Assembly (NCBI GenBank): GCA_050486545.1
Contig: JBJHDM010000012.1
Coordinates: 5,148 to 69,147 of the forward strand
DNA: 64,000 nt
DNA from: DAOMNN01 sp050486545
GTDB lineage: Bacteria; Pseudomonadota; Gammaproteobacteria; Burkholderiales; Rhodocyclaceae
Reading direction: 5' to 3'
The notes beneath the pieces were generated by a model. The model did no database searches and was not told the DNA's origin. It saw nothing but the letters and a program-made list of their open reading frames with translations. The translations under genes and the position numbers were made by a program. This document shows, piece after piece, positions 53,978 through 62,582 of the stretch. Within the stretch, counting starts at the first letter, position 1. Each line of letters begins with the position of its first letter.

Positions 53978-54008
53978 GGGAGCGGGCTTGCGCGCGGCTA
54001 TGTGCGCG

Positions 54009-54440
54009 TCAGCGGAACAGGCGTTCCTCGCGCTCGTGGCGCTCCTGCTCCTCGATGCTCAGGGTCGCCGTGGGGCGGGCGATCAGTCGCCGCAGCCCGA
54101 TCGGCTCGCCGGACGCTTCGCAATAGCCGTAGGTGCCGTTGGCGATGCGGTCGAGCGCGCTGTCGATCTTGTGCAACTGCTTGCGCTCGCGGTCGCGAAT
54201 GCGCTGCTCCAGCACGTGTTCCTCTTCCTGTGTCGCGCGGTCGGCCTCGTCCGGGGTCGCCGCGGTCTCCTGCAGGTGGGCGATGGTGCTCTGCCCGTTC
54301 TCCAGCAGTTCTTCGCGCATCCGCTGGAGAAGCTGCCGGAAGAATTCCAGTTGCTGGGTATTCATGTAATCGCTGTCCGGCATGGCCAGCAGTTCGGCTT
54401 CGGTCAGGCCCTGTTCGCTGGGCTCGGTTTTCGTGTTCAT
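54009..54440 (-). CDS. dksA: DksA/TraR-family RNA polymerase-binding factor, cysteine-poor
   Basis: About 143 residues. N-terminal helical part (MNTQQLEFFRQLLQRMREELL), coiled-coil tip region with DEADRATQEEEHVLEQRIRDRERK, and the C-terminal finger NGTYGYCEASGEPIGLRRLIARPTAT. Only one of the four zinc-binding cysteines remains (CEAS and LSIEE replace the CxxC pairs), so this version probably folds without zinc, as in DksA2-like proteins. I start at the Met at 54440; upstream methionines add unconserved sequence. DksA with ppGpp modulates initiation at stringent promoters. Confidence 0.9.
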   Translation of the reverse strand: MNTKTEPSEQGLTEAELLAMPDSDYMNTQQLEFFRQLLQRMREELLENGQSTIAHLQETAATPDEADRATQEEEHVLEQRIRDRERKQLHKIDSALDRIANGTYGYCEASGEPIGLRRLIARPTATLSIEEQERHEREERLFR

Positions 54441-54545
54441 CTTCGACCACTCCGGCATTGACTGCTTTCGTGCCGTGGCCGACGGAGGAATCCCTGCCGG
54501 CACGCCACTTGTAGTGAATGTTGCGCCTCCCCTGCTGCCGTCCGG

Positions 54546-55043
54546 TCAGGCCGGTTCGGCGAGGAGCTTGTCGAGCAGGACATGCAACTTGTCGAAATCG
54601 GGCTCCCCGAGGTATTTGTGCACGATCTGACCGCGCTTGTCTAGAAGAAATGTCGTCGGTGTGAGACGTACGCCATCGAATCCCTGCGCAATCACCCCGT
54701 CACGGTCGAGCGCGACCTTGAACGGCAGGCCGGCACGTTCGGCGTAGGCCTTCACCTGGGCGGGTGGATCGTAGTCCATCGCCACCGCGATCGTCTCGAA
54801 ACCACGCGACGAGAATTTTTCATGGGTGTGCACGAGCATCGGCATCTTCTTGATGCATGATGCACAGGTGGTCGCCCAGAAATTGACCAGAACGACCTTC
54901 CCGCGAAGGTCCGCGGTGCGGAAGGTCTCGCCCTCGAGCGTCATGAACGGGACATCCGGAGCGGGCGGTTTCTGCGAGAAGACGTACAACCCGGCAATGC
55001 CCAGCGCGACGACTGCGACGGCGGCGATCAGCTTGAACTTCAT
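54546..55043 (-). CDS. TlpA/ResA-like thioredoxin-fold protein
   Basis: 165 residues. An uncleaved N-terminal anchor (FKLIAAVAVVALGIAGLYVFS) puts the thioredoxin domain in the periplasm. Active site TTCASC within NFWATTCASCIKKMPML, then the cis-proline region LTPTTFLLDKRG. Probably a periplasmic thiol reductase, for example in cytochrome c maturation, or an alkyl-hydroperoxide-type thiol protein. No clear ribosome-binding site. Divergent from the DUF4197 gene by 36 bp. Confidence 0.88.
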   Translation of the reverse strand: MKFKLIAAVAVVALGIAGLYVFSQKPPAPDVPFMTLEGETFRTADLRGKVVLVNFWATTCASCIKKMPMLVHTHEKFSSRGFETIAVAMDYDPPAQVKAYAERAGLPFKVALDRDGVIAQGFDGVRLTPTTFLLDKRGQIVHKYLGEPDFDKLHVLLDKLLAEPA

Positions 55044-55079
55044 GCGCAGGCCTGCAGCCGGGAGAGGAGGACACACATC

Positions 55080-55763
55080 ATGACCGCCATTCTGCGAGCT
55101 TTTGCCCTGCTTGTCATCTGCGTGCCGGCGTGGGCATCCGGGCTGTCCGCCTTGTCCGACCGGGAGGCTGCCGGAGGATTGCGCGAGGCCCTGGTCCAGG
55201 GGGCCGGCCGGGCCGTCGATCTGCTCGGCCAGCCGGACGGGTTTCTCGGCAATCGCAAGGTGCGGATCCCGCTTCCGGACGGGCTGGCGCAGGTCGAACC
55301 GGTCCTGCGCGCGATGGGCCGGGGACGCGACCTGGATCGCCTGACCACGGCGATGAACCGGGCGGCCGAAGCGGCGGTGCCCGAGGCGCGCTCGTTGCTC
55401 GTCACTGCGATCGAGCAGATGACGATCGACGACGCACGGCGGATCCTGGCCGGCGGCGACGACTCGGCCACGCGCTATTTCCGCGAGAAGACCGAAGGGC
55501 GGCTCACCGAGCTGTTCCTGCCCGTCGTGCGCGAGCATACCGAGCGCCTGGCCTTGAGCGGGCAGTATGACCGGGTCGCGGGTCAGGCTGCCGGATTCGG
55601 TCTCGTACGCGATGAGGATGCCCGGATCGACAGCTACGTGACGCGCAAGGCGCTCGACGGCCTGTTCCTGATGATTGCCGAGGAAGAGCGCGCGATCCGT
55701 CGCGATCCGCTCGGGGCGGCGGGCAGTCTCGCCCGCAGGGTGTTCGGTGCCATCGGACGCTGA
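55080..55763 (+). CDS. DUF4197 exported protein
   Basis: 227 residues with signal peptide MTAILRAFALLVICVPAWA. The DUF4197 pattern is clear: LSDREAAGGLREALVQGAGRAVDLLGQPDGF, NRKVRIPLPDGL, FREKTEGRLTELFLPVV and YVTRKALDGLFLMIAEEE. A helical periplasmic protein of unknown role. A strong GGAGGAC precedes the ATG. Confidence 0.88.
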   Translation: MTAILRAFALLVICVPAWASGLSALSDREAAGGLREALVQGAGRAVDLLGQPDGFLGNRKVRIPLPDGLAQVEPVLRAMGRGRDLDRLTTAMNRAAEAAVPEARSLLVTAIEQMTIDDARRILAGGDDSATRYFREKTEGRLTELFLPVVREHTERLALSGQYDRVAGQAAGFGLVRDEDARIDSYVTRKALDGLFLMIAEEERAIRRDPLGAAGSLARRVFGAIGR

Positions 55764-55877
55764 AGCTGTCCGGACTCGGGGCGGACCACGGTGATCGGGT
55801 AGAATGCCCGCTCGCGACCCTTGCCGAACGTGCCGGGGGCGCGCATGATCCGCCCCTGTCCGGAGTTCGTCCCCGCC

Positions 55878-57869
55878 ATGTCCGCCCAGCTCAACGCGCC
55901 CCAGCGCGAAGCGATCCGCTATCTGGATGGCCCCAGCCTGGTCCTGGCCGGTGCGGGCAGCGGCAAGACGCGCGTCATCACGCACAAGATCGCCTGGCTG
56001 ATCGAGCAGTGCGGCATCCATCCGGCCAACATCGCCGCGATCACCTTCACGAACAAGGCCGCCAGGGAAATGCAGGAACGCGTCGCCGCCCTGATGGGCG
56101 GACGCGCGCCGGGCGGGCTGACCGTGTGCACCTTTCATGCCCTGGGGGTGCGGATCATCCGCCAGGAGGCCGTCCATTGCGGTCTCAAGCCGCAGTTCTC
56201 GATTCTCGATGCCTCCGACACCGTGCAGATCGTCGCGGACATCGCACGCGCCGCGGACAAGAGCGTGGCCAAGCAGATGCAGTGGCAGATCTCCTCGTGG
56301 AAGAACGCGATGATCACCCCGGCCGAAGCGGCGAAACTGGCCGAGAGCGAGCTGGCCCGGGCCGCGGCCGCCCTGTACGCAGAGTACGAGCGCACGCTGC
56401 GCGCCTATCAGGCGGTCGATTTCGACGATCTCATCGCCTTGCCCGTGCGCCTGTTCGAGGACAATGCGGAAGTGCGCGAGCGCTGGCAGAACCGCCTTCG
56501 CTATCTGCTCGTCGATGAATACCAGGACACCAATCGCGCCCAGTATCGTCTGCTGAGATTGCTCTCGGGGGTACGCGGGGCGTTCACCGCCGTAGGGGAC
56601 GACGACCAGGCGATCTATGCGTGGCGTGGCGCCGATGTGGAGAACCTGCGGCTGCTGCAACAGGATTACCCGAAACTGCGGGTGATCAAGCTCGAGCAGA
56701 ACTACCGCTCCTCGGCGCGCATCCTCTCGGCGGCCAATACGCTGATCGCCCACAACGACAAGCTGTTCGAGAAGCGGCTGTGGTCGGAGCACGGCGCCGG
56801 CGAGCCGATCGTCGCGACTGCCTGCAACGACCCCGAGCACGAAGCGGCCTGGGTGGCGATGAAGATCGCGGCCCACCATTTCGAGCGTCGCACCCGTTAT
56901 GCCGACTATGCGGTGCTGTACCGCGGCAACCATCAGGCGCGGGTCATCGAGCAGCAGCTTCGCAATCACCGGATCCCGTACGTGATCTCGGGTGGGCAGT
57001 CCTTCTTCGACAAGGCCGAGATCCGCGACCTGATCGCCTGGTTGCGCCTGATCGTCAATGAGGACGACGACCTGGCCTTCATCCGCTCGATCACGATGCC
57101 GCGCCGCGGTGTCGGGGCGGCGACACTCGAGGCCTTGGGGAGCTATGCCGGCCGGCGTCACGTCAGCCTGTTCGCCGCCGTGTTCGAGGAAGGGGTGAGT
57201 GGCCACGTAAACGCGCGCCAGCTCGAACTCGTTCGCGAGTTCGCGAGCTTCATCGGTCGCATGCAGCATCGCGCCGCCCGCGAACCTGCTGCCCGCGTAC
57301 TCGAGGACCTGCTCGCGGCGATCCGGCTCGAGGCCTGGATGTTCGAGCACTTCGACCCGCGCGAGGCCGAATCGAGGTGGAGCAACGTGCGCGAATTCGT
57401 CGCCTGGCTGGGCCGCAAGGGCGAGGAGGATGGCCGCAACCTGATCGAGCTGACCCAGACGGTCGCGCTGATCACGATGCTGGACAAGGAGGATCCCGAT
57501 TTCGACGGCGTGCAGCTTGCAACCCTGCACGCATCGAAGGGGCTCGAGTTTCCGCACGTGTTCCTGATCGGGGTCGAGGAGGGCTTGCTGCCCCACCAGT
57601 CGAGCATCGAGGAAGACCGGCTCGAGGAAGAGCGGCGCTTGATGTACGTCGGGATCACGCGCGCCCAGCGCAGCCTGAACATCACCTGGTGCGAGCGGCG
57701 CAAGGCGGGCAAGGACATGCGGCCGTGCGAACCGTCCCGCTTCATTGCGGAGATGGGCGACGAGGTGACACGGGTCGACCGGAAGTCGAATACGCCGGTC
57801 ACGCGGGAAGAAGGACGGGCCCGGGCTGCGAGCCTGCGGGCCCTGCTCGAAGGCCGGCCCGCCGGCTGA
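55878..57869 (+). CDS. rep: ATP-dependent DNA helicase Rep
   Basis: 663-residue superfamily 1A helicase. Walker A LAGAGSGKTRVI, motif Ia TFTNKAAREMQERV, motif II VDEYQDTN, motif III GDDDQAIYAWRGA, motif IV QNYRSS, motif V LATLHASKGLEFPHVFL and motif VI RRLMYVGITRAQ are intact. Length and the C-terminal ending without a long RecB-like tail fit Rep rather than UvrD. The start at 55878 begins the conserved SAQLNAPQREAIRYLDGP; two upstream in-frame ATGs add unconserved residues. Works at stalled replication forks. Confidence 0.93.
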   Translation: MSAQLNAPQREAIRYLDGPSLVLAGAGSGKTRVITHKIAWLIEQCGIHPANIAAITFTNKAAREMQERVAALMGGRAPGGLTVCTFHALGVRIIRQEAVHCGLKPQFSILDASDTVQIVADIARAADKSVAKQMQWQISSWKNAMITPAEAAKLAESELARAAAALYAEYERTLRAYQAVDFDDLIALPVRLFEDNAEVRERWQNRLRYLLVDEYQDTNRAQYRLLRLLSGVRGAFTAVGDDDQAIYAWRGADVENLRLLQQDYPKLRVIKLEQNYRSSARILSAANTLIAHNDKLFEKRLWSEHGAGEPIVATACNDPEHEAAWVAMKIAAHHFERRTRYADYAVLYRGNHQARVIEQQLRNHRIPYVISGGQSFFDKAEIRDLIAWLRLIVNEDDDLAFIRSITMPRRGVGAATLEALGSYAGRRHVSLFAAVFEEGVSGHVNARQLELVREFASFIGRMQHRAAREPAARVLEDLLAAIRLEAWMFEHFDPREAESRWSNVREFVAWLGRKGEEDGRNLIELTQTVALITMLDKEDPDFDGVQLATLHASKGLEFPHVFLIGVEEGLLPHQSSIEEDRLEEERRLMYVGITRAQRSLNITWCERRKAGKDMRPCEPSRFIAEMGDEVTRVDRKSNTPVTREEGRARAASLRALLEGRPAG

Positions 57870-57906
57870 ACGAGGTTCGCTGCCGGGGCAGGGCCTTGCG
57901 CTTGTC

Positions 57907-60837
57907 TCAGCCGGCCCCGCTGCCCGGGGAGCGCGTGAGCAGGATCTCCCCGCATTCCTCGGCGGGCATCGCATGGTGGAAGAGCCATCCCTGCGCCTGG
58001 ACGCACCCGAGCTGCACCAGCACCGCCAGTTCGCGAGCGGTCTCCACGCCTTCGGCCACGACGCGCAATTCCAGTTGCCGTGCGAGGCCGATCAAGGCCT
58101 GGACGATCGCGGCATCCCCGGTCTTCTTGTTGATGTTCTGGACGAAGCTGCGATCGATCTTGAGCTTGTTGAGCGGCAGGTTCTTGAGATGTGCGAGCGA
58201 GGAATAGCCGGTGCCGAAATCGTCGAGGGCGATCTGCACGCCGAGCGTCGACAGTTCGGTGAGGTTCTCCAGGGCGATGTCGACGCAACGCATCAACGCG
58301 CTTTCGGTCACCTCCAGTTCGAGCAGGTGAGGCTCGATGCCATGGTGCAGCAGGATCGCGCGCACCTTCGCGGCGAACGCCGGCTGGCGCAGTTGCTGTG
58401 CCGACACGTTGACCGCGACCCGGATCGAAATGCCGGCCTGCTTCCAGCGTGCGATCTGCTGGCAGGCCGTCTCGAGTACCCAGTCGCCGAGCGCCTCGAT
58501 CAGGCCGTTCTCCTCGGCCAGGGGGATGAACCGGGCCGGACTGACGTGGCCGAGCTGGGGGTGCGACCAGCGCAGCAAGGCCTCTACGCCGAGAATCTCG
58601 CCATTGGGGATGGCGACGTGGGGCTGGTAGTGCAGGCACAGTTGCGCGGGGCGCCGTACGGCCTCGCGCAGTGCCGCCAGCAGCGCGACGTCGTCGGCCG
58701 ATGGCATGTCGATGTCCGGCGAAAACACCTGGAAGATGCCGCGCCCTTCGTTCTTGGCCCGGTACATCGCCTGGTCGGCACGGCTCAGGGCCGCTTCGGC
58801 GGTGTCTGCATGCAGGGGGACGAGGCAGATGCCGATGCTCGCATTGACCGTGACCCGCGTCGCGCCGACCGAAAAGGGTTCCTCGAGGGCGTGCAGCAGC
58901 TTGCCGGCCACTCCCCTGACCGCCTCCGGCGCGCTCAGGCCGGAGATGACCACGACGAACTCGTCGCCGCCGAAGCGGGCGAGCGTATCGCCCTGGCGCA
59001 GCGCATCCTGCAGCCGTAGTGCGGCGCCGACCAGCAATTCGTCGCCGGCGCTGTGGCCGAGGTTGTCGTTGACCAGCTTGAAATTGTCGAGGTCGATGAA
59101 CATCACCGCGGCGAGTTCGCGTTCGCGCCGTGCGAGGGTGATCGACTGCTCGATTCGATCGATCAGCACCAGCCGGTTCGGCAGGCCGGTCAGCCGGTCG
59201 TGCGTGGCGTGGTGTGCGAGCTGCCGCTCCCAGCCCACCCGTTCGCTCAGGTCCCGCGCCACGAGCGAATAACGCGTTGCGCTGTTGGCCGAGAGCCGAT
59301 GGGCGATGACGACGATCGAAACCGGAACGGACTGGCCTTCACGTGCCAGCACGCTGCTTTCGCCGGAATACACGCCCAGTCGCTCGGCGGTCTCGAACAT
59401 CGCCTCGGGCGGGGTGACGCAGTCGGCGGGATTGAACAGGCTCGTCACCCGCTGCGTGCGCTCCAGGCCGCCATGGTTCGCTTGCAGCCCGAACGCATCG
59501 ATCGCCGCTGGGTTGGCGTAGGTCAGCACGAGATCCTGGTCGGCCTGCACGATCCAGTCGGGCGACTCCTTCAGCACGTCCAACAGCCCCGACCGCTCGG
59601 CTTCGAGCCGCTTGCGGTCGCTCACGTTGCGCACGAACGCGAGGACCTTGCGTTGACCGTTGAGCGTGGCGAGCCCGAGGCTCGCCTCGATTGCCACCGT
59701 CTGTCCATGCCGTGTTCGGCCGTGCAGGATGCCCCCGGTGCCCATCGGGCGCACCCTGGGCTTGCGCAGGAACTCGGCGCGGTGCCGCGAATGGGCATCC
59801 CGAAGTCCATCGGGCACGAGCATTTCGACCGGTTGTCCCCGCAATTCGGCTTCCGCATAGCCGAAATCCTGTTCGATCTGCCGGTTCGCGACCTCGATCC
59901 GGCCTTCTTCGTCGACAACCAGAACGCCGTCGGGCGCCTGCGTGATCAAACCGTTGAGGAAACGCTCCTCTTCGGCCAGCTGCTGCCGGGCGGTCGCGAG
60001 TTCGAAATACGGTACGCGGACGTTCTCGAGGAACGTCATCCGGTAGAGTGCGCCATAGGCGACGACCTTGTAGAGCTGACCGAGCAGCGTGCCCAGGTTG
60101 CCCGCGTTCGAATACAAGGTGAAGAACAGGCCGGAGATCAACGTCGCCACGATTGCGAGCATCAATAGCTCGCCACTCCAGCTCGTGTGGGCACGTCGGC
60201 CGACCAGCACCATCAGCATGAAGCCGAACCCGGCAACGAGAAAGAACTCGAGACCGGCCTTCAGCGGGGGCAGCCCCGCCCCGGGGACGATGGTCGCCGG
60301 AACGTGCTCCGGCTGCACGACGATGGCAACGATCAAGGCCAGCGTCGTCGTGATCGTCACGACCAGCCCCTTCCAGGCCATACCCGCAGGAATCCGTTGA
60401 TCCGGTGCGAACACCAGCGCCACGATCACGCCCAGCATCACGAACCGCCCGGCCAGCCACAACACGATGGCCTTGTGCGGCGAGTTCGGCGTCACGAAGT
60501 CCGGCATCCCCTCATGGCTGAGCAGATGTGCGATGTCGAACATGGCGATCGACAGGAAACCGAATCCGGCCAGCAGGGCACCGCTCGAAACCGTCTTGCG
60601 CTGATGCCAGACGGCGAAAAAGATCAGCGAGGCCACCACCACGGCGGACATCTCGGTGAGCGCATGCAAGGGCAGGAACCAGCCGGGCGCGATCACGATG
60701 TGCTCGGGCTGCAGCGCCGTCCATGCGAGCAGGACCAGGCCGACGAGCAGAATGCCCCGCCCGATCGGCAGCCAGACCCGACCGTGGCGATCGGGCTCCG
60801 AGGCGCCTCCCAGGCTGGCGAGCGTCCCGTGCGTCAC
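57907..60837 (-). CDS. MASE3-PAS-PAS-GGDEF-EAL membrane protein (c-di-GMP turnover)
   Basis: About 976 residues. An N-terminal membrane region of some eight helices has MASE3 features (LHALTEMSAVVVASLIFFAVW, FLSIAMFDIAHLLSHEGMPDF). Two PAS domains follow (about residues 290-415 and 425-540), then GGDEF with an intact RFGGDEF near residue 625 (diguanylate cyclase site), and EAL with intact EALLRW near 752 and DDFGTGYSSL (phosphodiesterase residues). Both active sites look competent. I choose GTG at 60837, with GAGG 7 nt upstream, over a GTG at 60861. Convergent with rep. Confidence 0.9.
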   Translation of the reverse strand: MTHGTLASLGGASEPDRHGRVWLPIGRGILLVGLVLLAWTALQPEHIVIAPGWFLPLHALTEMSAVVVASLIFFAVWHQRKTVSSGALLAGFGFLSIAMFDIAHLLSHEGMPDFVTPNSPHKAIVLWLAGRFVMLGVIVALVFAPDQRIPAGMAWKGLVVTITTTLALIVAIVVQPEHVPATIVPGAGLPPLKAGLEFFLVAGFGFMLMVLVGRRAHTSWSGELLMLAIVATLISGLFFTLYSNAGNLGTLLGQLYKVVAYGALYRMTFLENVRVPYFELATARQQLAEEERFLNGLITQAPDGVLVVDEEGRIEVANRQIEQDFGYAEAELRGQPVEMLVPDGLRDAHSRHRAEFLRKPRVRPMGTGGILHGRTRHGQTVAIEASLGLATLNGQRKVLAFVRNVSDRKRLEAERSGLLDVLKESPDWIVQADQDLVLTYANPAAIDAFGLQANHGGLERTQRVTSLFNPADCVTPPEAMFETAERLGVYSGESSVLAREGQSVPVSIVVIAHRLSANSATRYSLVARDLSERVGWERQLAHHATHDRLTGLPNRLVLIDRIEQSITLARRERELAAVMFIDLDNFKLVNDNLGHSAGDELLVGAALRLQDALRQGDTLARFGGDEFVVVISGLSAPEAVRGVAGKLLHALEEPFSVGATRVTVNASIGICLVPLHADTAEAALSRADQAMYRAKNEGRGIFQVFSPDIDMPSADDVALLAALREAVRRPAQLCLHYQPHVAIPNGEILGVEALLRWSHPQLGHVSPARFIPLAEENGLIEALGDWVLETACQQIARWKQAGISIRVAVNVSAQQLRQPAFAAKVRAILLHHGIEPHLLELEVTESALMRCVDIALENLTELSTLGVQIALDDFGTGYSSLAHLKNLPLNKLKIDRSFVQNINKKTGDAAIVQALIGLARQLELRVVAEGVETARELAVLVQLGCVQAQGWLFHHAMPAEECGEILLTRSPGSGAG

Positions 60838-61033
60838 GCGTAGCCCTCGTGCATCCAGCACACGGCGTTCGGCAACGGGGGGTGGACGGGTTGACCGGAA
60901 GCGGTGCCGTGTCGGGAAATCGTCGGGGCCATTGCAGGACGGAGCACTGGTTCCTCGCGGCGTCTCATTGGTATTGTTGTTCGATGAAGCTGCAGCAAGA
61001 GCCCCTCGGGCTCGACGGCACCCAGGCCGTATC

Positions 61034-61056
61034 GGGAATATTGTATGGGAATATTG
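61034..61056. repeat. Two tandem copies of GGGAATATTG
   Basis: GGGAATATTG at 61034-61043 and again at 61047-61056, separated by TAT (13-bp period). The flanks extend the likeness (GTAT before each). It is an AT-rich island in GC-rich DNA, about 200 bp upstream of the GGDEF-EAL start. Possible direct-repeat operator. Confidence 0.4.
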
Positions 61057-61115
61057 CGCTCAAGTCCGTACCCGTGGTCGGGTTTTTCGGGTCGGCCGGC
61101 ACGATCCTGAAAGAA

Positions 61116-61139
61116 AAGAGGCGGCCGAAGCCGCCTCTT
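61116..61139 (-). terminator. Intrinsic terminator of the cytochrome c gene
   Basis: 10-bp perfect stem AAGAGGCGGC / GCCGCCTCTT, loop TTCG when read on the minus strand, followed there by TTTTCTTTC. It lies 21 bp after the gene's stop codon. Confidence 0.88.
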
Positions 61140-61160
61140 CCTGTCCGGGACGAATCGCGC

Positions 61161-61619
61161 TCAGTCGAGCGGCGGTTCGGTGAAGGAGCCGCCTCCCGCG
61201 TTGAGCAGATACACGGTCGCGCGTTCGACCTCCTCGTCGCTCAGGTCGGCACCGCCTCCGCGCGGCGGCATGTTGCCCAGGCCGTTGATCACCGATGCGA
61301 CGTTCGCTTCCAGCCCCTTGGCGATCCGGTCCGCCCACGCGTCGGCATTGCCCGTCGCCGGTGCTTCGAGGATCCCGGCCGCATGACACACCGTACAGAT
61401 CGCCTGATAGACCTGCTCGCCCGTACGCCCGCCGGAAGCCACCTTCTCTTCCTTCAACTGCACCTGGGCGACCGGCTGGATCAAGCGCGCAGTCACCTCA
61501 TGATCGACCTCCTGCTTCTTTCCGCAGCCGGCGGCCAACAAGGTAGCGAACAGGGCCGCAGCGGGCAGGGCGAAACGGGAAGGCCGCGACGCGGCAAACG
61601 GTGAACGGGCTTTCGACAT
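61161..61619 (-). CDS. c5-type cytochrome c, probable lipoprotein
   Basis: 152 residues. N-terminal hydrophobic segment (FALPAAALFATLLAAGC) ends in a lipobox-like LAAGC, so the protein is probably lipid-anchored in the periplasm. The heme motif CTVCH is followed by the cytochrome c5 pattern GILEAPATGNADAWADRIAKG and the axial methionine in GNMPPRGGGADLSDEEV. It would shuttle electrons to a terminal oxidase or reductase. AAAGGA precedes the ATG. Confidence 0.9.
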   Translation of the reverse strand: MSKARSPFAASRPSRFALPAAALFATLLAAGCGKKQEVDHEVTARLIQPVAQVQLKEEKVASGGRTGEQVYQAICTVCHAAGILEAPATGNADAWADRIAKGLEANVASVINGLGNMPPRGGGADLSDEEVERATVYLLNAGGGSFTEPPLD

Positions 61620-61657
61620 GCTGAATCCTTTTTTTGACTGGCCGTGGCGAAAACGCG

Positions 61658-61663
61658 ATTATA
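61658..61663 (-). promoter_or_regulatory. Candidate -10 box of the cytochrome c gene
   Basis: A perfect TATAAT on the minus strand, 38 bp upstream of the ATG. No convincing -35 lies 16-18 bp upstream, so an activator may be involved. Confidence 0.4.
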
Positions 61664-61696
61664 ACGTCACGTTTGGGTTTTTGTGGTCCCGTGCCA

Positions 61697-61725
61697 TGGA
61701 CTTGGCCTGCGTTCCGTTATATGCT
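61697..61725 (+). promoter_or_regulatory. Candidate promoter of tRNA-Arg
   Basis: TGGACT (61697-61702), 17-nt spacer, TATGCT (61720-61725), then a GC-rich discriminator (TTCGCGCC), which is common in stringently controlled stable-RNA promoters. The tRNA starts about 40 nt after the predicted start site. Confidence 0.45.
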
Positions 61726-61771
61726 TTCGCGCCTTGCACAGGACGTCTTTCGCGTCCGTCCGCAAGCCCTC

Positions 61772-61848
61772 GCGCCCGTAGCTCAGCTGGATAGAGTACT
61801 GCCCTCCGAAGGCAGGGGTCGTGCGTTCGAATCGCGCCGGGCGCGCCA
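61772..61848 (+). tRNA. tRNA-Arg (anticodon CCG)
   Basis: 77 nt with encoded CCA. Acceptor stem GCGCCCG / CGGGCGC, D-stem GCTC/GAGT, anticodon stem CTGCC/GGCAG around the loop CTCCGAA (anticodon CCG), T-loop TTCGAAT. All stems pair. Reads the arginine codon CGG, common in this genome. Confidence 0.97.
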
Positions 61849-61853
61849 AACTC

Positions 61854-61890
61854 AGAAGGTGCTGACTTTTTCTGGAAGTCAGCACCTTCT
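61854..61890 (+). terminator. Terminator of tRNA-Arg (copy 1)
   Basis: 15-bp perfect stem, arms 61854-61868 and 61876-61890, loop TTTCTGG. On the opposite strand it can also serve higA. The sixth pair is T-A here and C-G in copy 2. Confidence 0.85.
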
Positions 61891-61945
61891 TCGCTTTGCT
61901 CGATGGGATGAGACCGGGTACCTGTGCCCGATGTCTTCTCCGGGG

Positions 61946-62233
61946 CTACGCCTCAAGCGCGTCCAGTACTGCGGTGTGGTTCTTCTCGATGACGTTGAGA
62001 AGCACCAGAGCCGGACCTTGCGGACGTCGGTCTCCCCGCTCCCAATGTCTCACCGTCGCGACGGAAAATCCGAAACGGGCGGCGAACTGCTCTTGCGTCA
62101 TCTGGATGCGTTGCCGCAGCGCCTTCACGTCAACCGCATGGGGGCGATACACCTTTACACCGGGGTTCTTGCCTCTCGCGTGGGCGATGGCTTCGGAAAG
62201 CCCCTGCTTGATGCTGTCGAAAGCCTTGCTCAT
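61946..62233 (-). CDS. HigA/NadS-type antitoxin (helix-turn-helix)
   Basis: 95 residues with an XRE-type helix-turn-helix (about residues 35-75: VKALRQRIQMTQEQFAARFGFSVATVRHWERGDRRP). It matches the antitoxin/NadS pattern found downstream of HigB/RelE-type toxins. It should bind and neutralise the toxin and repress the operon. It begins 3 bp after the toxin stop. Its stop lies exactly where repeat copy 1 ends. Confidence 0.88.
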   Translation of the reverse strand: MSKAFDSIKQGLSEAIAHARGKNPGVKVYRPHAVDVKALRQRIQMTQEQFAARFGFSVATVRHWERGDRRPQGPALVLLNVIEKNHTAVLDALEA

Positions 62234-62236
62234 GTT

Positions 62237-62572
62237 TCACTCCTTGTGCCAAGCCGAGACCAACAGGTCAACAAGTTCGGCCAGCATGTTTCTCTCCGCT
62301 TTGCTTAGATTGGCGCGCTCGTTCTTCGCGAACAGGGTCAGCAGATAGAGCGGCATGGTTTCGTTGTGGAAGTAGTAGATGATTCGTACGCCCCCACTCT
62401 TTCCCCTTCCACCCCGCGACCAACGCAACTTCCGAACGCCTCCGGTGCCCTCCATCAGGTCGCCGGCCTTGGGGTGTGTTGCCAGATAGTTGAGGATGTC
62501 TCGGCGCTCGTCATCGGCCAGCAGCTTCTCGGCGCGGCGTAGGTACTCGGGCGTTTCGGCGAGTGTCTGCAT
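62237..62572 (-). CDS. HigB/RelE-family toxin
   Basis: 111 residues. RelE-fold mRNA-interferase-like protein: LAADDERR-type N-terminal helices (EKLLADDERRDILNYLATHPKAGDLMEGTGG), the core VRKLRWSRGGRGKSGGVRIIYYFHN and LYLLTLFAKNERANLSKAERNML. The toxin-first order is typical of higBA-like modules. Starts at ATG 62572 with no obvious ribosome-binding site; -10-like TAGAAT lies so close that the mRNA may be nearly leaderless. Confidence 0.88.
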   Translation of the reverse strand: MQTLAETPEYLRRAEKLLADDERRDILNYLATHPKAGDLMEGTGGVRKLRWSRGGRGKSGGVRIIYYFHNETMPLYLLTLFAKNERANLSKAERNMLAELVDLLVSAWHKE

Positions 62573-62582
62573 GCATTCGATT

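Larger units (their letters stand above)
60838..61160. other. Intergenic region upstream of the GGDEF-EAL gene
   Basis: 323 bp with no credible gene. It contains a tandem 10-bp repeat (61034-61056), the likely promoter region of the leftward GGDEF-EAL gene, and the terminator of the cytochrome gene (61116-61139). Confidence 0.6.
61772..61948 (+). repeat. Direct repeat copy 1: tRNA-Arg, terminator and flank
   Basis: About 175 bp that recurs at 62666-62843. The run from tRNA position 25 to 76 is identical in both copies (52 bp), the next ~70 bp differ at about five positions, and the similarity fades at the stop codons of higA (copy 1) and the aminotransferase gene (copy 2). Confidence 0.85.

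Noticed and set aside
54546..57974. Minus-strand open frame of ~1,140 codons joined to the TlpA-like gene
   Set aside because: It is the codon-register complement of rep and the DUF4197 gene; only the TlpA-like part from 55043 has a signal anchor and family motifs.
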